Assembly (NCBI GenBank): GCA_944989445.1
Contig: CALYLW010000316.1
Location: 744,001-808,000 of the forward strand
DNA length: 64,000 bases
Source of the DNA: Ampullaceana balthica
Taxonomy: Eukaryota; Mollusca; Gastropoda; Lymnaeidae
Direction: 5' to 3'
The translations under genes were made by a program, and so were the position numbers. The notes beneath the pieces were generated by a model. The model was not told the origin of the DNA. It ran no database searches and saw only the letters and a program-made list of their open reading frames with translations. Shown here one piece after another: positions 10,161-23,782 of this stretch (position 1 is its first letter; every line of letters starts with the position of its first letter).

Positions 10161-12512
10161 AAATCATATAAACTAAATAAAGAGTTGAAAATCGTTCCAT
10201 GAATGTATAGTTGTAGCTCATTTCTAGGGCGTATAAAATCACGAAAAAAAAATAATTAAAAAAAAATAATTAAAAAAAGGTATTGGGTTGAAGTAAAATA
10301 AAATAGTGGAATGGAAAAATACCAATAAGCATGATTATTTTCAGATTTCGGAATGGACTATAGTGCTGTATGCTTTAAACGTACCTTATACGTCTATAAA
10401 TTTTACACATACTTTCAAAATTACTGGACTCGGAATGTTTTTGTTTTTTTAATAAATAAATTTCAGCTTTAGCTGTAATTGATAATTTAAGTGTATTGGA
10501 AAAGAGATATCAGCACTAAAAAGTAAAATTGGAATTAGTAATGTTACACGTAAAAATTGACGTTTGTCATAGATGAAGAACTATGTAACAGAACCAAGAC
10601 CACTAATAATGAACTATAGCCTTTAAGCCTATATGACATATCTATTAAAACTCCATTCTGTGATTGTTCCCATTAGATTTTATGTATTCGATAACAATTT
10701 CTTAGCATCCATTGTATAATACCGCTCTGTAATTAATGACAGTGCATCAACGATAGAACCAGAACTTCAAAGACTGTTATCTTTCACCGCGATGACATTC
10801 TTTGTTGAAAATCAGTCACGTGATTCTGTACACATAACATGTTAAGATTTTGTTACGCTGAGTCACTATTCTACGCCTTCAGATTCTCTGTTCGCGACAT
10901 CTCTGCTGTGACGTAACTATGTCGTCATGTTGCCATTCAGCCACTGGTCTGCAATGATGTCGTTAGACTGAAATTGAATTTTAAAAACTCTACGAGAATT
11001 TGATACTTTGAGTAATTTATGAGTAATTTATGAGTAATTTATGAGTAATTTATGAGTAATAATTTAAACTCGTTAATGTAAGAAACGACAACGTGACCCA
11101 CAAAAATCAGTTATCGACTTTTATCAAGTTTCTCATCATGAAAAAATATCCTTTTATAGAGAGTGGTTTTCTTGCAGTGACCAGTGCTAGGTGCTGATTA
11201 TGAACTAAAAAAAAAGATGACTCCAGAAAAAGAATTGCGACCTTCACATTTCTGTCCCTATGTATTTTCTATGAGTATATCTTAAACTTTTTCTTCTTAG
11301 TATATATTATTGTTTTGATGATATAAATCGACTTAACTCTGGGTTCCCTCCGTAGTTTAAGCTCCGTTTCAACATGGGAATTTTCACAATCAAATCTACT
11401 TTCAGAATATGTACTACGAAATGAGAAGTCAAGGCCATGCCGGTTTTCTTGATCGCAGGCTCAACCATAAAATGACAACAACAACAACTTATGAGTCCAA
11501 GTGTCCAGAAAACATTAGAGGATAAGGCTTGTAGGGATAGCTGTTAGTTCCTAGAGAAAACTCAGCTTTTTGTGTCGTCTCGTGACATGATTGGGGACAT
11601 TTTATAATATATATGTATATTTTACTCTACTGCCCTTAAAACATCCTTATGTATACGCCCAAAGGTTTTTGAGGGTCATTTTAATCCGGAAACATTTTCT
11701 TGTACACATTAGAATTCATCACCCTGTCACTTGGGGAAAACTCAATGGGTTTCCGCTGTTACCGACTGACAAGACGTCTATAGAGAGCAGCCCCCGGTAG
11801 AGGACATTAATGTATCTGTGACCTTATGCGCTGAAAAGAAAAGAAAACATACCCAAATAATTGGGGTGGGGTGGGGTGGGGGGGGAGAAGACAATGCCGT
11901 ACAGGTGACTTTATTTACCTAAAAATGTAAATTACAGATGGTGGGTCCCGAAGGTTCATGAAACAGAAGACACGCGGTTAGTCTGTACATCTGAGGTAAC
12001 ATATTACAAAATGGATTGCTGGTGGATGACGACTACGAGCAAGAATGTAAACAACAACATTTTGGGTATGTTGAGGTATGGTTTAAAATTTCAGAGCGGA
12101 ATAACCGTGATATCAGTTTTTATAATAAAATAATCAGTGGTTCAAGATTAAATTGGTAACTTGTTAATCATTAATCTTTGATTATCTTCAAAACTTGTAT
12201 TGAAGTTTTTAAAAAAACAGAAACATTACTATTATTTTTTTTTACTCAGAATATCGATTTTTGAGTTTGTACTGGATTAACTGTAGACGTTGTTTAAATT
12301 TCCGCTGAGATTCCTCTTGCTCTTTTCAATATGCTAAAATTATTTTGGATGACCACGTCTGCTTCGATAATCTGAACATGTATGGGGAGCTCATACTTTT
12401 AAATTAATTTTTTCCTCTGTATAGAGTTGATGTGATCGTGATTTCATAAGCATTTGTGTTGTTTGAAAAATAAATAATTGTACTTTTCTTAATAGTCTCA
12501 AGTTAAAGTTCA
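10161..12512. other. no gene recognised; one short tandem repeat
   Basis: AT-rich sequence without credible exons. It contains four to five copies of an 11-bp unit GAGTAATTTAT at about 11010-11060 and a G-rich GGGGT run near 11866-11887. Nothing else could be assigned. Confidence 0.5.
11010..11060. repeat. 11-bp tandem repeat
   Basis: GAGTAATTTAT is repeated four to five times almost perfectly. It has no coding context. Confidence 0.9.
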
Positions 12513-12520
12513 CGACTTGG

Positions 12521-13859
12521 CAGGGTTGTTAAGAATACTAAAAAAAATATTGGCAATACCAATACCAATACTGCCTGTAAAATATATTGGCAATACCAAT
12601 ACCAATACAATTTTAAAACCAGTATTGCAATACCAATACCAATATTTATTTATTATTGCCTTACCAATACCAATATTTGGGTCATTCGACGAATAAAACG
12701 CAAATACGTAATTCATCGCTCTATATCACTTACATCGATAAACGATAACAACATTTTTGGCAAATTTAGACAATGTATTTTTAACCAAATTTTGTTCAAT
12801 AGTTAACACTTGCTTCATCAGTTTTCCTCAAAGCATTCAAAAGTCTTTGATAACATATTAAATAAGTCGGCACACCTTAACGGCCTTAAGCAACAAGATT
12901 TTTAATATGTATACTGTACACATATTGTGAATGAATGAATGGATGGATGGATGAATGAAGCAAATGACTGTCATAGAAAAGCAAATGATACATAAACGGT
13001 TAAACATCATACTATAGTAAAAACAGTCAGACCGAGTCAGTGGATTGCATCACATCTGGAAAACTAACGATGAACGATGAATTTTAGTAGAGTTCACAGG
13101 GTAACGCCGCCTATTTAGCCGTTACCACTTAGCCAGGCGAAGTAACGGAACCATTTCAAAATGCGCACTGCTCAGTCGTGAACGAAGAGGGGAAAATACT
13201 CGTCCTCCTAATGAAAACAACCTTTCAACAGCAGCGCTTGAAGGAAGTCCTGTATTCAGGTCTATGTATATTTTACGGACATGTGGATCGGCATCCAATG
13301 ATGCAATACTGTCTGAAGTGTCCAATGTCCAATGTCTTTTTTAGTTTCACCCTGCAAAATATCTAGTCCACAGCAAACAGGCTTCATAACAGCAACATAC
13401 TCTTTAACAAATGTTTTCTGTACAGCTGTAGTCTTTTGATATCAAGTTCATCTCAAAGTTTGTCAAACTTAACTTCCATGTCACTTACACAGAGAATGTT
13501 GTAAACTCTGGTGACAGCATTACCAAAAGCATACCAAGTGAATCCTTTTTCTTTTCAGAAGCTACAACTGATCGGTTTCATTAAAAAATTGTTTGGCAAT
13601 GTCACTCGCAAGATGGCGACTCCAAAGAAAAATTTATTATATTCAGCTTTATTCACAACCAATGTTGTAGAGCATTTATTGAATATTGCTTTTAGTATTG
13701 GTTAAAAATCAATACCAATATCAAAAAATAATTATTGACAATACCAATACCAATATCAAATTTCAAGAAGTATTGCAATATTGTCCCAATACAATGTACT
13801 TAAAAAAGTATTGGCAATACTACCAATACCAATACAATATTGCAATATTAACAACCCTG
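12521..13859 (-). mobile_element. decayed hAT transposon, CAGGGTTGTTAA ends
   Basis: A 1339-bp element with 12-bp perfect terminal inverted repeats CAGGGTTGTTAA and a perfect 8-bp target-site duplication CGACTTGG (12513-12520 and 13860-13867). Both subterminal regions (12545-12680, 13690-13845) are packed with copies of AATACCAATACCAATA in opposite orientations, likely transposase-binding repeats. It carries a broken transposase on the minus strand and a GAAT/GGAT tetranucleotide run at 12928-12958. Confidence 0.93.
13122..13620 (-). pseudogene. hAT transposase C-terminal remnant
   Basis: The 67-residue frame at 13122-13325 reads LPSSAAVERLFSLGGRVFSP then RSRLSS, the hallmark of the hAT dimerisation domain at the transposase C-terminus. 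Upstream on the same strand, in another frame, a YVAVMKPV segment and LDILQGE match the stretch that normally precedes it. Frame changes and stops separate the pieces, and most of the catalytic region is missing. Non-functional. Confidence 0.88.
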
Positions 13860-15220
13860 CGACTTGGACACACAAAAAAAGAATTTGATATAGGAACAAA
13901 CATTTTTAAAAAAAACACACACAATCCTTTCAACAAATGACGCACAAATTATTTTTTAAAAAAAACATAAAGAGATTCTACTGCATGATAGTCACCATCT
14001 CCACTAGACGACTGTCCCCGATGAGTAACATTTTACTATGCAGATCTTGCTTAAAGTTTTCTCGTAGACATTTTAACCAGATGAATAAATTGTCCTGAAA
14101 CAAATTATGTAAGAACTAGAATTAGTGTAAAAATAATCCCCATTCTTTTTCTAATTAAGGATAAATTTTTAATGATAATTGTGACTACCTTTGGCTTACG
14201 TGATTTGTTTACAAGGCCCACGTGGATGGTGGGGTAAGTGGTAAATGCTGCACAAGACTTTGTTTTGAAGTTAAATCGTTGGAAGAGACTTTTAGCTGCA
14301 GGTTCATTAATCAGTCCTAGTTTTGTATTGAAATATTCATTTTCTACACATTGCTATTTGTGTCCTGTGCTGACGTTTCGGATATCTTCAGATTTAAATC
14401 GCTGATAAATCGTGTATACATAATATATTGACGGGACTGCCTTAAAGCTTTTAAGTAGTTATCATAATTATTTTTTTGTACATTGAAAAAATAATTAATT
14501 ATTTTTATTTATTTTGTGTGTGCTGAGCTAAGCCATAATTTGAAGAAAAAAAGACCATACTCCATACACCGAGGTAACTAACTATATTTTAAAAACATGA
14601 ACTATGTTTCTCCGACTGCACCACGCCGATGACGGACGTAGGAAATTCTATGCGAAACATTAAAACTCTAACGTCTGTAAATTTCTTCATAGGTTCCACC
14701 CATCCAAAAAGCAAATGTTTCCCACACAAGGCGTCACATAAATTACTTTGGGCATGGCGGGCCTTGAAAGTAATGGTAAGCGAGGGATAAGATTTGTAGG
14801 AGGAGGTGGACAGTTAGGGCCTTAAATGACAGGCGAGGATACATTTGTCACCAGGCCACCTTGATTCGGGGATAATCGAATACTCACCAGAACAAGGAGT
14901 CGTTTCATTCTTCTGTACAGAATGGTTGAAAGTTTAACAGAAATGGTGCTCAGGGTCTGTGTTAAAGGTTTTATATTCGTTCGGTTTGGACATTAACTCG
15001 GCTTGCCTGGGTTCAATTTATATTAACACTTTTAAAATTTGTATCAAAGACTCACTAAAGTCTAAAGGGGCGTAAATAAGTAACACATTTCTTTAAAGGA
15101 ATTACTCTAACAAGGTAGTAAATTTAAGATTTGAAATTAGTTAAATTGACTGTAGACAAAATTTGAATGTTTTATTTTCAGTAATCATTTACAAAGTATT
15201 TAATTATAAATTCCAATCAG

Positions 15221-15289
15221 TCAAACAACAAAAGACCCTCTCACTTTTTAAGTATCAAACAACAAAAGAACCCCCTCACTTTTTAAGTA
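15221..15289. repeat. 34/35-bp tandem duplication
   Basis: TCAAACAACAAAAGA...CTCACTTTTTAAGTA occurs twice back to back, differing by a short C/A change and one inserted base. Confidence 0.9.
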
Positions 15290-16034
15290 TTTAAATAAAC
15301 TTAGGGGCTGTTTAAGAAGGAAATATTAAATTGGAATTTCACACATCCTAACGCATGTAATTAGTCGTCTTAATAACAGGTAGGCCTATACAAAAATGCG
15401 TTAAGTTAAGACAGTCGAATCCGAACTATTTTCAAAGAGGGTGATATTCCATTAAGTAAACATATATACGCGGGGCGTGTTAAGATAAAAAAAATGACAT
15501 ACCGTGGGACTGAGTAACAGTTTTTTTTGTGTTTAAATGATTAATTTTTATGGAATTTTTAAGTGTGATATTTGTGTACGTACCTTACAATAAATAAAAA
15601 TGTGTTGAAATATAAATAGAAAGGTAATGTTTTGTTTTAAAAAAATGTGATTTTAAAAACTGTCTTTAAATTTTAAGTACATTGACGCCACATTCATTTT
15701 CTTTCCGAATTGGCAAAAATAAACAACATTACATCATCGATTTTGCCATCGGACGTCATCAAATTTTGTACAAATAATACCACATAACTCCATCCGATTG
15801 TTAAAATCGAAATCAAAGTTGGTAAGCAATAAAAAGTATTTGATTTTTTTCCAACAGTTGTCGTCGTTACAGAGAAAATCCACGAGTGAATTACTTATTC
15901 AAAATGAGATCACGGGTAGTTTAAATTTTAACTCGGGCCGTATGTGGCCCGCATGCCGGAATTTGGGAAACATAAGAGTTACAATAACTCAAATTTTCAT
16001 TTAGATTAATCGCTTTATAAAACAAGTAAGTTAA

Positions 16035-16084
16035 CCAAGACTTTGTATTTATACGTCTTCCAAGACTTTGTATTTATACGTCTT
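16035..16084. repeat. 25-bp perfect tandem duplication
   Basis: Two identical adjacent copies beginning CCAAGACTTTGTATTTATAC. Probably a recent slippage or repair duplication. Confidence 0.9.
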
Positions 16085-19000
16085 CTTGTGGAGATTACAA
16101 TGTCTGCATGTCTAAAGTTTGATTTCCCATGGATTATCCCGATTGGAGGGCTGCTTCCTTCAGTTTCCACTTATAACATTTTTAATGGTCTAATATAATT
16201 TTAAAAAAAATGTATTTAAAGATTTATGTAGACATACACTTAACAACAGGGCGTACGAAGGAGGTATAGAGGAAGACAGTTCACTTCAGATTTTAACAGC
16301 AAAACAAACAATTAAGAAAAAGAAGCCGTGAAAGAGGACAGCTAATGGTGGACCCACTTTGGGTGGCACTAGCCTAAGCTTCACCACTGCATAAGAGAAT
16401 AATTAATATACTATTTTAAAAGATAGTTCTGCTTTATTCGGCGGATCGAACAAATTGTCCTTTGTTTTCCCGTCTTTCTGGGTTCCCACCACTAGTGTTG
16501 CAAGGGAGCTAACAAAGAAATAGGATACAAAAGCGCAGATCTGCATGCTTGAGTTGATATACAACTCCGCGTGCTTGAAAAAATTCAATTAAAAACAAAA
16601 CAAAACAACCTAATTCGTTCTACGACAAAATAACGTTTCTATAATGAGCCAGTCCTTAACAGTAACAGCGCATAACCTTTCGCTAAACTATATGTTGATT
16701 CACCTTTTCTGCTTTTAGCATCGTTGTAAAAATGATATTTTCGTCTCAATCACACTGAAAGTTAGTATCATCTTCATTCTCAAGGACTTACACTATAAAT
16801 TATATTTTGCCTCGAAAGGGAATGATATCTCCTCAGATAGTGACGCCCCTGGAGACGGCAGCTGGAAATGATGCTGAGACGGTAGTCGTGAGTCGTGAGT
16901 CCATGCTGCAGTTCTCACCCAAATTGTATTGTACATAAAATACATCAGGTAGAATCTTTTTTTAAATTAGCTGTAAAATATTTTTCCAGTTTTTGATTTT
17001 CTAACTTTAACTTGTAACACTTCCCTCCTACTTTGTTTTTTGTTCGGGAATTGTGCCTTCCCTTCTTCCTGTCTCTTCTTTCTTAAATTTTTTTTCTTCA
17101 ATTTTTGGTTAGTTACTATGGGGAGGCAAATCTAATTCAAACATTTTTTAAAAAAAAATGTGTACTTATGAAGGCATTTTCAGAAACTTTATTTGTCTAT
17201 TAATAAAGATGTATTAATTATTTAATTCAACCAAATTGTTTACGTATCGAATGTTTTATTTGTATGCTTTGCCGGGGAGGCGCCAAAGTGGTAGCGGGTC
17301 GTAGTAGGGAATTCCACCCCTCCTTGTGAGGCCAATTTAGTGGGAGGCATTTTCGACTCTATGTTCTGGATGCCCAATGGGGGGGGGGTCTCAGCTGTTA
17401 CGTTCCCTAGTGGGCCAGACAGCTGAGGGGATCTTTCGGGAAACCCCATGAAGAGCGCAGGCTCGGGACTGCTGATTTTCTTCCACATGTAAGATCATTT
17501 GGAAGCTTAATGGCATTCCAAAATCTCTATAATTACCTCAAATATCCTTTTTGTCTTGTCCATTTGCATTAATGACATTAATTTACAAAATTCTTTATTT
17601 AGAAAATAAAAAGTTTTATAGAAATTAAACTTATAATTTAAAAAAATAAAAATAATGTTCAGATTTGTTCATGAACCACCAAGAATTTCCTTTAAACCCC
17701 TGAAAATTCTCTCAGAACAGCAGAAGTACGCGGATCACAACTTGTTGGCAAACACTGGATTTGATCAAGACATCACATTAAGCCAGCATGGGATGACACC
17801 TTCCATTTCAACTCGAGTCTTTGAAATAGCTGAAAGATTTGTACCCGTACTTTGCCTAACATGTCCAGCACTTTGACCTGCACACCGTGTCGTCAACATC
17901 TGTTCATGGGATGGCTACGGCCGTTGTCAATATACCAGTAGCTATACCCTCATCATTTCCATCGGTACTCTATCTGATGTGTTATAAAACGTAAAAGTAA
18001 CTACGTGAGATTGTTACAAACGATATTGCTTGAAATAGCATCATTGTATCTTCACTCCACGATTTTGCTTCAGAAATTCTCAAGTTATCTGTAGCCCATA
18101 CTTCCCTTGGTGACCTAAACACGGGATAATCATGCTTCTTATTCATAAATATATAAATAAATTAACAGTTGGATCTTCCTTTAATCAATGAATTTTTAGC
18201 CTCGTCTCATCATCAACCAGAACAGCTGCTCTAAAACTCTGTTAAGCGTGCACTTTTCTTGGAATGCGCAAACGCTCTAGGAAATAAAATAACACGCATT
18301 GGCGTATAAAATTTACGGCTGAACTCAAGCGTACACCTGTAGAAATGCAAGAAATTAAAAAAAACTTCTCCAGTGAAGAAAAAGGTGGGAAAACACAAAC
18401 TTGACTTTTGCTTTTTTAAGAGAGTTGACTCGAAGTCACAATCATACCTCATCTTTATGGCATAAAAGTTCTTTCCAATCTCCTTAGTCATTATACAATC
18501 ACTTTTCAAGGTGCATGGGAGCGATTTCAAATGACTATATGCGCACTTTATTATGACTTTTTTTTGATGGAGGTAAGACCTAACAATGGTTTAGGACCGA
18601 GGTGGACAAAAGCTCAAATCTTTGCCCACTCAGGACAGTACTACGCCGCTGATCCACAAGTTAAATAATCAGTCCACAAGTAGTCCACTCACACGACCCA
18701 GTTTGTGTTACCTAAATGTTGCACAGCGTATATCTGCGGTAATTGCGGTTAATATCGCACGGCCGGTTGTTGAATGCGCTGCGGGTGATCTCCCGGTTGA
18801 TGAAAACACTTCATCACAGCGACTCAGTTAAATGGCACAAATACGACTTGCAGATGCCTCTGTGATTATATCCCTTAAGGGCAACATCTCCCTCGTCCCG
18901 TGCCCCCTGCTAGGCAGCGCGTGAGTAGAACGTGCCATCTCTGTCAACCAATCAAATGCGGGGACAGTGGAGGAATAATTGGGGGGGGGGTAGAAACCAA

Positions 19001-19482
19001 TAGTCAAATAAGAATGAATTGATAAAATGTGTTTATAAACCAGAAATTTTGCATAATATTTTATGTTGCACATTACAAAATGTCCTTTTTTAAAAAAAAA
19101 TGTGTCGCAGAAGGAAAAAGCAAAACTCAAACGAGGAACTACCAAAAAATAAAGACCTAAATTAAACTTAATTATAAAAAAAGACAGCCCCAAAACAAAA
19201 AACAAAGGCGAATGCCAACCATCGGATAACACCAACAATAGGTGAACACAAAACATGGGAAAAGTAGAACCATTGACGAACATAGCCATGAGGAAACACC
19301 AACAATTGGCAAATACTAACTAGAGGCAAAGACACAATTAAATTAAATTTAAAAAAATAAATCTTATTGAAATAAAATATTAACAAACTTTGGGACTTTT
19401 AGAAGCTCCAAGCCATTTATTAAAAATTATATTTTTAATATTCAAACTTTTTTGTCAGTTTATTGTACATCTCGAATCCCTT

Positions 19483-19835
19483 GTACATACAATATCACTT
19501 GGACATACAATATCACTTGTACGTACAATATCACTTGTACATACAATATCACTTGTATATACTATATCACTTGGACTTGGACATACAATATCACTTGTAT
19601 ATACAATATCACTTGGACATACAATATCACTTGTAAATACAATATCACTTGTATATACTATATCACTTGGACATACAATATCACTTGGACATACAATATC
19701 ACTTGGACATACAATATCACTTGTACATACTATATCACTTGTATATACTATATCACTTTGACTTGGACATACAATATCACTTGTATATACAATATCACTT
19801 TGACATACACTATCACTTGAACATACAATATCTCT
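19483..19835. repeat. 18-bp minisatellite
   Basis: About 19-20 copies of GGACATACAATATCACTT with T/G and C/A variants and occasional 6-bp expansions (ACTTGGACTTGGAC). Because 18 is a multiple of 3 it is open in several frames on both strands. These frames (HTISLV, DIVCTS types) are artefacts of the repeat, not proteins. Confidence 0.95.
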
Positions 19836-21194
19836 CGCAGTTACACTCGCGTTTCCCAGAGCTACATTTTCCCCTTGTACATGTAGTATTAAAGTTGAAC
19901 TGCCGTTCGGAATTTGTTGGAAGGGAGACATATCACTGAAAAATGAATAACACTGATATTTCAGTATTACTCGATGTATTTGTAGAAGTCGACAAAATAA
20001 TTTAATTTAACTTTAAGCATTTCCTTTTGTGAAGAATAGATGACGTAAACTTAGGCAGTCGGTGTGGTACAGTAGCATCTGTTCTGCAGTGACTTAAATT
20101 AGGAAACAACGGCTGTTGCGTTATTAGAGACTGGCTTCTAACGAATACCAATATTGCAACCAATGTCATTACAGCCGACTGGAGGCTGCTAATAAATGAG
20201 ATAGAAATCGTCAGTCATAACAAAGAGATTATTTTCGGCTGCTTAAAATAATTGGTCTGGTATTTTTTTAGTGTAGCGACGTCTGTCCCGTCCCGTTATG
20301 GGCTGATGCAAACGGGCGCTTGTCTTTTTGTCATTGCCGCCGCAAGGGAAACAAACTCCCATTTAATTGTTTTCGCGGGTGCCGACACGCTCCTGGCCTC
20401 AGGAATCTGACGTCACGTAAAGTGCGCTATCGCCCGGATTAACTTCACTTCAAAAAATACAAACACCTGCAATTATAAAGTTTAAAAAATAAAATGTAAT
20501 ATTAACACTGCATAAGGAAATTTTAGTTTTATGGTCCTTGTTACTTGAAGCTGGTTGAAAAGCTGACATTAAATATGAGCGCATTAGGCATATTAGAGTG
20601 CTGATTGCATAAAAATGAAATAGACATGGAAATAATGAATGTTGCTCGGGATTTCCTCTGAAGACACGGGTTACTATACTCAATTACAGGACGTGATACC
20701 AGTAAATGTTTTATCCATGTACTGAATGGAGATACATTTTGTCTAATCTTTTGGATATTCGATTTTTTTCTTTTAATAAAAATTACAGTTTATCTAAGCA
20801 AGGTAATTTATTGTCGCATATTTGTATACTCCTGAGAACATTGGATTTTTTTTTGGGGGGGGGGTGGTGGGGCGGTATTTGAATCCCGCAAAATCAAAAT
20901 TATTTCTATTGACTATTGAGAGTGAACCAGTAAACCCGTACAGGATGTTCCATTCCTTGTCTGTTTGTGTACATCCATCAGTTCATGCTATTCCATGATA
21001 CACCACTCCTTTTGGCCCATTTCTTGCCCTCTCACCCAAGATGTGGTCTAGAAATTGAAGTCTCGTGATCGTATCACACACAATAAAAAATTTTTTAAAA
21101 AACGAAACCCGACAGAACTCTGACAGGTATCGTCACTAGAAGATATCGTTTCCTGCAATGGGCCAATTGTCGACCTCACTCACTAAACAATGAC
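19836..21194. other. no gene recognised
   Basis: Unique sequence without long frames. A more GC-rich part at 20270-20420 has no recognisable exon. A run of G follows a run of T near 20845-20865. Confidence 0.45.
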
Positions 21195-21270
21195 CGGCTC
21201 TACAGAGGCGCCGCTAGGGTTGGTGTCACCCGGGGCGGTAGCTCATGGTGTCACCCATCCACGACTGAAT

Positions 21271-21635
21271 GGGCCGTCCATAAATGACGTCACGTGAGGT
21301 GGCCGATTTTTATCCCACCCTCCCCCAAACTGAGACCCCCACCCCTTTTTTACGATATGACGTAACAAAACTTTGCAAGCCGTATTTTCTAAATAAAAAT
21401 TAGCATGTTGCAAATTATTTTTTGTCATTTAAATATGTATTTATGGTAAGTCTGTACTCTAATATCGTAACGCGCGTGAAGCCATTGAAAGCGTCATTAA
21501 ATAAATGGTAAACACTTAAATATTTAAATGGAACTTCTATTTAAATTTGCGCCTTTTTGATGTGACATCACGTCTTTTAAACACACCCTCCCCCTAGTCA
21601 CACATCGTCACAGATGCGTGACCTAATCCCCCTAT
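21271..21635. mobile_element. partial GGGCCGTCCATAAAT inverted-repeat element
   Basis: Begins GGGCCGTCCATAAATGACGT and shares the interior of the full copy at 30472-31091 (CATTAAATAAATGGTAA, AAATATTTAAATGGAAC, CACACATCGTCACA) in reverse orientation. Its far end is lost. It is nested in the hAT element that surrounds it. Confidence 0.75.
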
Positions 21636-21729
21636 GGCGGATTAAAAGGGGGGTGCTGAATGGGCTAAAGCCAAGGGCCCCCAATAATTTAAGGTTCCCC
21701 AAACTTATTATAGTGTATAATAAAGATGC

Positions 21730-22997
21730 ATGCAGGCAAATGTTTGTATGAATCCCCGAAAATGCCTTGGACAGTCATACGGCAATGCTGCACATATCAG
21801 TAGGAAGTATAACGGAAACCAGGCTATTCTTCGTAAGAAGTGCAGTGTTGCTCATTATGTGCCGTGCACAGCTCATTCCCTTAATTTGGTTGGGAAAAGT
21901 GCAGCAGGTTGCCCTGCTGCAGACAGATATTTTGTCTTCTGCAAAAACTTTATACCCGGCTTGTTGCATCTACTCATCGTTGACAGGTACTTCAAAAACA
22001 CATGAAATTGATACATGTTACAAGCCTTTGTCTGACACAAGATGGTGAGCCTGGCATGATGCTGTAAGGTCTGTTAATTCATACCATGAGAATATCGCAG
22101 CACTGGAAGAATTAGCAACAAACGAAAATCAGCCACGTGACTGTCGACTTGAAGCAGAAGGATTTCTAAAGGAACATGAACAGCTGGGAGTAGCTATCTT
22201 ACTTGAAATTTGGGAAACAATTTTAGAAAGGAAGTCTCTCATTGAGTTTGTTAAAAGACATCATTCTTAATTTGATTCCTATGAAGACAAAGGAAAGGGC
22301 AAGTCCGTGGTAAAAAAAAATAGTAAAAGCAATCTTCAATGCTATAAAAAATTTAAAAAAAGAAAGCGTCAGTTTGATATATGGACATCACCAAAAACAA
22401 TATTCTCCCCGAGACAAAAATTCAAGGTTGAGGTATTTCTGGTAATCATTGACAAACTTTCTTAAGCCCTACAAAATCGGTTAGGCGCATATAAATACAT
22501 CCATGAGAAATGTGGCTTTCTTACAAACCTAACTGAGTTCATCAATTTCACCATCCGATGTGCAGCAGCCAAGTTAATGGAAGAATGTTCAAGCGATTTC
22601 GAAGACTTCTTACCTTCAGAATTAGTCCAATTTTCAGAACTCTTAAAAAAGTTATTGTCCAGGCTCAGGGTAAGAAAAAGGAAGTAGCCCAATGCGAAAC
22701 TCAAAACATGTGCTAAAATTTTTACTGCTTTTGAATGAGCTAAATTTCACACAGTCGTTTACAAATGTACACATCACACTTCGCATCTATCTTTCAATGA
22801 TTACATCAAACTGCAGCAGATAACGATCCTTTTCAAAGTTGAAAAGAATATAAAATGAGTTAGAATGTACATGGGACAACAAAGACTGAATATGCTCTCT
22901 CTAATGAGCATTGAAAAGGAACTTGTAAGCTTACTTAGCTTTAATGACTTGATTGAAAACTCCGCCATGAGAAAAATTCGCAAACTAAAGTTATAGG
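21730..22997 (+). pseudogene. hAT transposase remnant, ZMYM1/DUF4371-like
   Basis: The frame at 21730-22005 reads CLGQSYGNAAHISRKYNGNQ, then YVPCTAHSLNLVGKSAA. This is the conserved RNase H-like core (GQSYDNA, CxAHSLNLV) of the ZMYM1-like hAT transposase class. It continues in shifted frames with PLSDTRW, then the helical region (ALEELATNENQ), the late segment CGFLTNLTEFINF, and a C-terminal hAT dimerisation piece LMSIEKELVS...NDLIENSAMRKIRKLK. Several frameshifts and in-frame stops make it inactive. Confidence 0.88.
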
Positions 22998-23129
22998 TTG
23001 AAGTAATAATAATACATATTTTTCAATAAATTTGTTGATTTCAAATAGAGAAAACAATTCGTTACTTCATGAAAAACGAATGTTAAAAAAATATATATTT
23101 TAAAATACGGAATAACGCGTAATATAATT

Positions 23130-23200
23130 ATTCATGGGGGCGCGTTCGTAACCGTAAGTTGGGATGGGACCGTCGTAACCGGAGGACTACCTGTATATGA
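23130..23200. mobile_element. possible terminal inverted repeat remnant
   Basis: The inverted sequence begins CAGGTAGTCCTCCGGTTACG and runs into CGACGGTCCCATCC. Ends starting CAGGTAGTCCYC are familiar from pogo-like elements. No partner end was found, so only a fragment is claimed. Confidence 0.3.
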
Positions 23201-23782
23201 ACATGCATATCTATGCTTGCACGCCTTTAATAAATATATATAAAACAAAATATTAACTCAAAAACATTGAATTCATAATTTTCCTCGTGAAAAACATCAA
23301 CAAAGTAAACCCATATTTTGATTTTTTCGGGGGATAATAATCGTTTCCCCTTACCCCACTGTTGTGGAGGGAGTCGTGAGGTGGGAGTCGTCCATGGTGT
23401 CGGTGTGTCAAACCCCAAAATGGCTTTATATCTTTTAAAACATAAGACACTGTCTTTGTCATGTCCAAACTTTTTTAAAGATCTATCCGCTGCGACTGTT
23501 TTTTTCTTTTTTTCCATTAATTTGTTTCAATGTTGTTTGTGTGTTGGGACTGTTTTATTATTGCAAGTTAACTGATATTTTCATAATAAAAAGTTTTCGC
23601 GTTCAACGTATTTTATTGTATTTCTTAATTTCTTTCTAGATGAAAAAAATGTGTCTTCTTTTTGTTCTGGCATAAAATCGTACACAGTAAAATTTTAGGC
23701 TTGGGTGTCACCCACTGATGGGTGTCACCCAGGGCGGCCCGCCCCCGCCCCCGCCCCCCCTAGTGACGCCACTGCGCCTCTA

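Larger units (their letters stand above)
13868..19482. other. AT-rich stretch, no gene recognised
   Basis: No convincing exon, RNA gene or complete transposon. Two small direct duplications stand out: a 34/35-bp unit at 15221-15289 and a 25-bp unit at 16035-16084. A GC-richer island at 17260-17490 has an open minus-strand frame of 82 codons that I cannot match to any family. Confidence 0.45.
21203..23774 (+). mobile_element. hAT transposon, CAGAGGCGYCRC ends, ZMYM1-like transposase remnant
   Basis: The left end is CAGAGGCGCCGCTAGGG. The right end, inverted, is CAGTGGCGTCACTAGGG. The flanks CGGCTCTA (21195-21202) and CGCCTCTA (23775-23782) form an 8-bp target-site duplication with one difference. 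GGTGTCACCC repeats lie just inside both ends, as in the MITE at 9944. It contains a partial GGGCCGTCCATAAAT element near the left end, a broken transposase, and a pogo-like terminal fragment at about 23130-23200. Confidence 0.9.

Noticed and set aside
11010..11060. CRISPR-like array of short direct repeats
   Set aside because: Units are directly adjacent without spacers, in an animal genome; a plain tandem repeat.
19390..19939. Several frames of 96-158 codons (HTISLV, DIVCTS)
   Set aside because: An 18-bp minisatellite in different registers.
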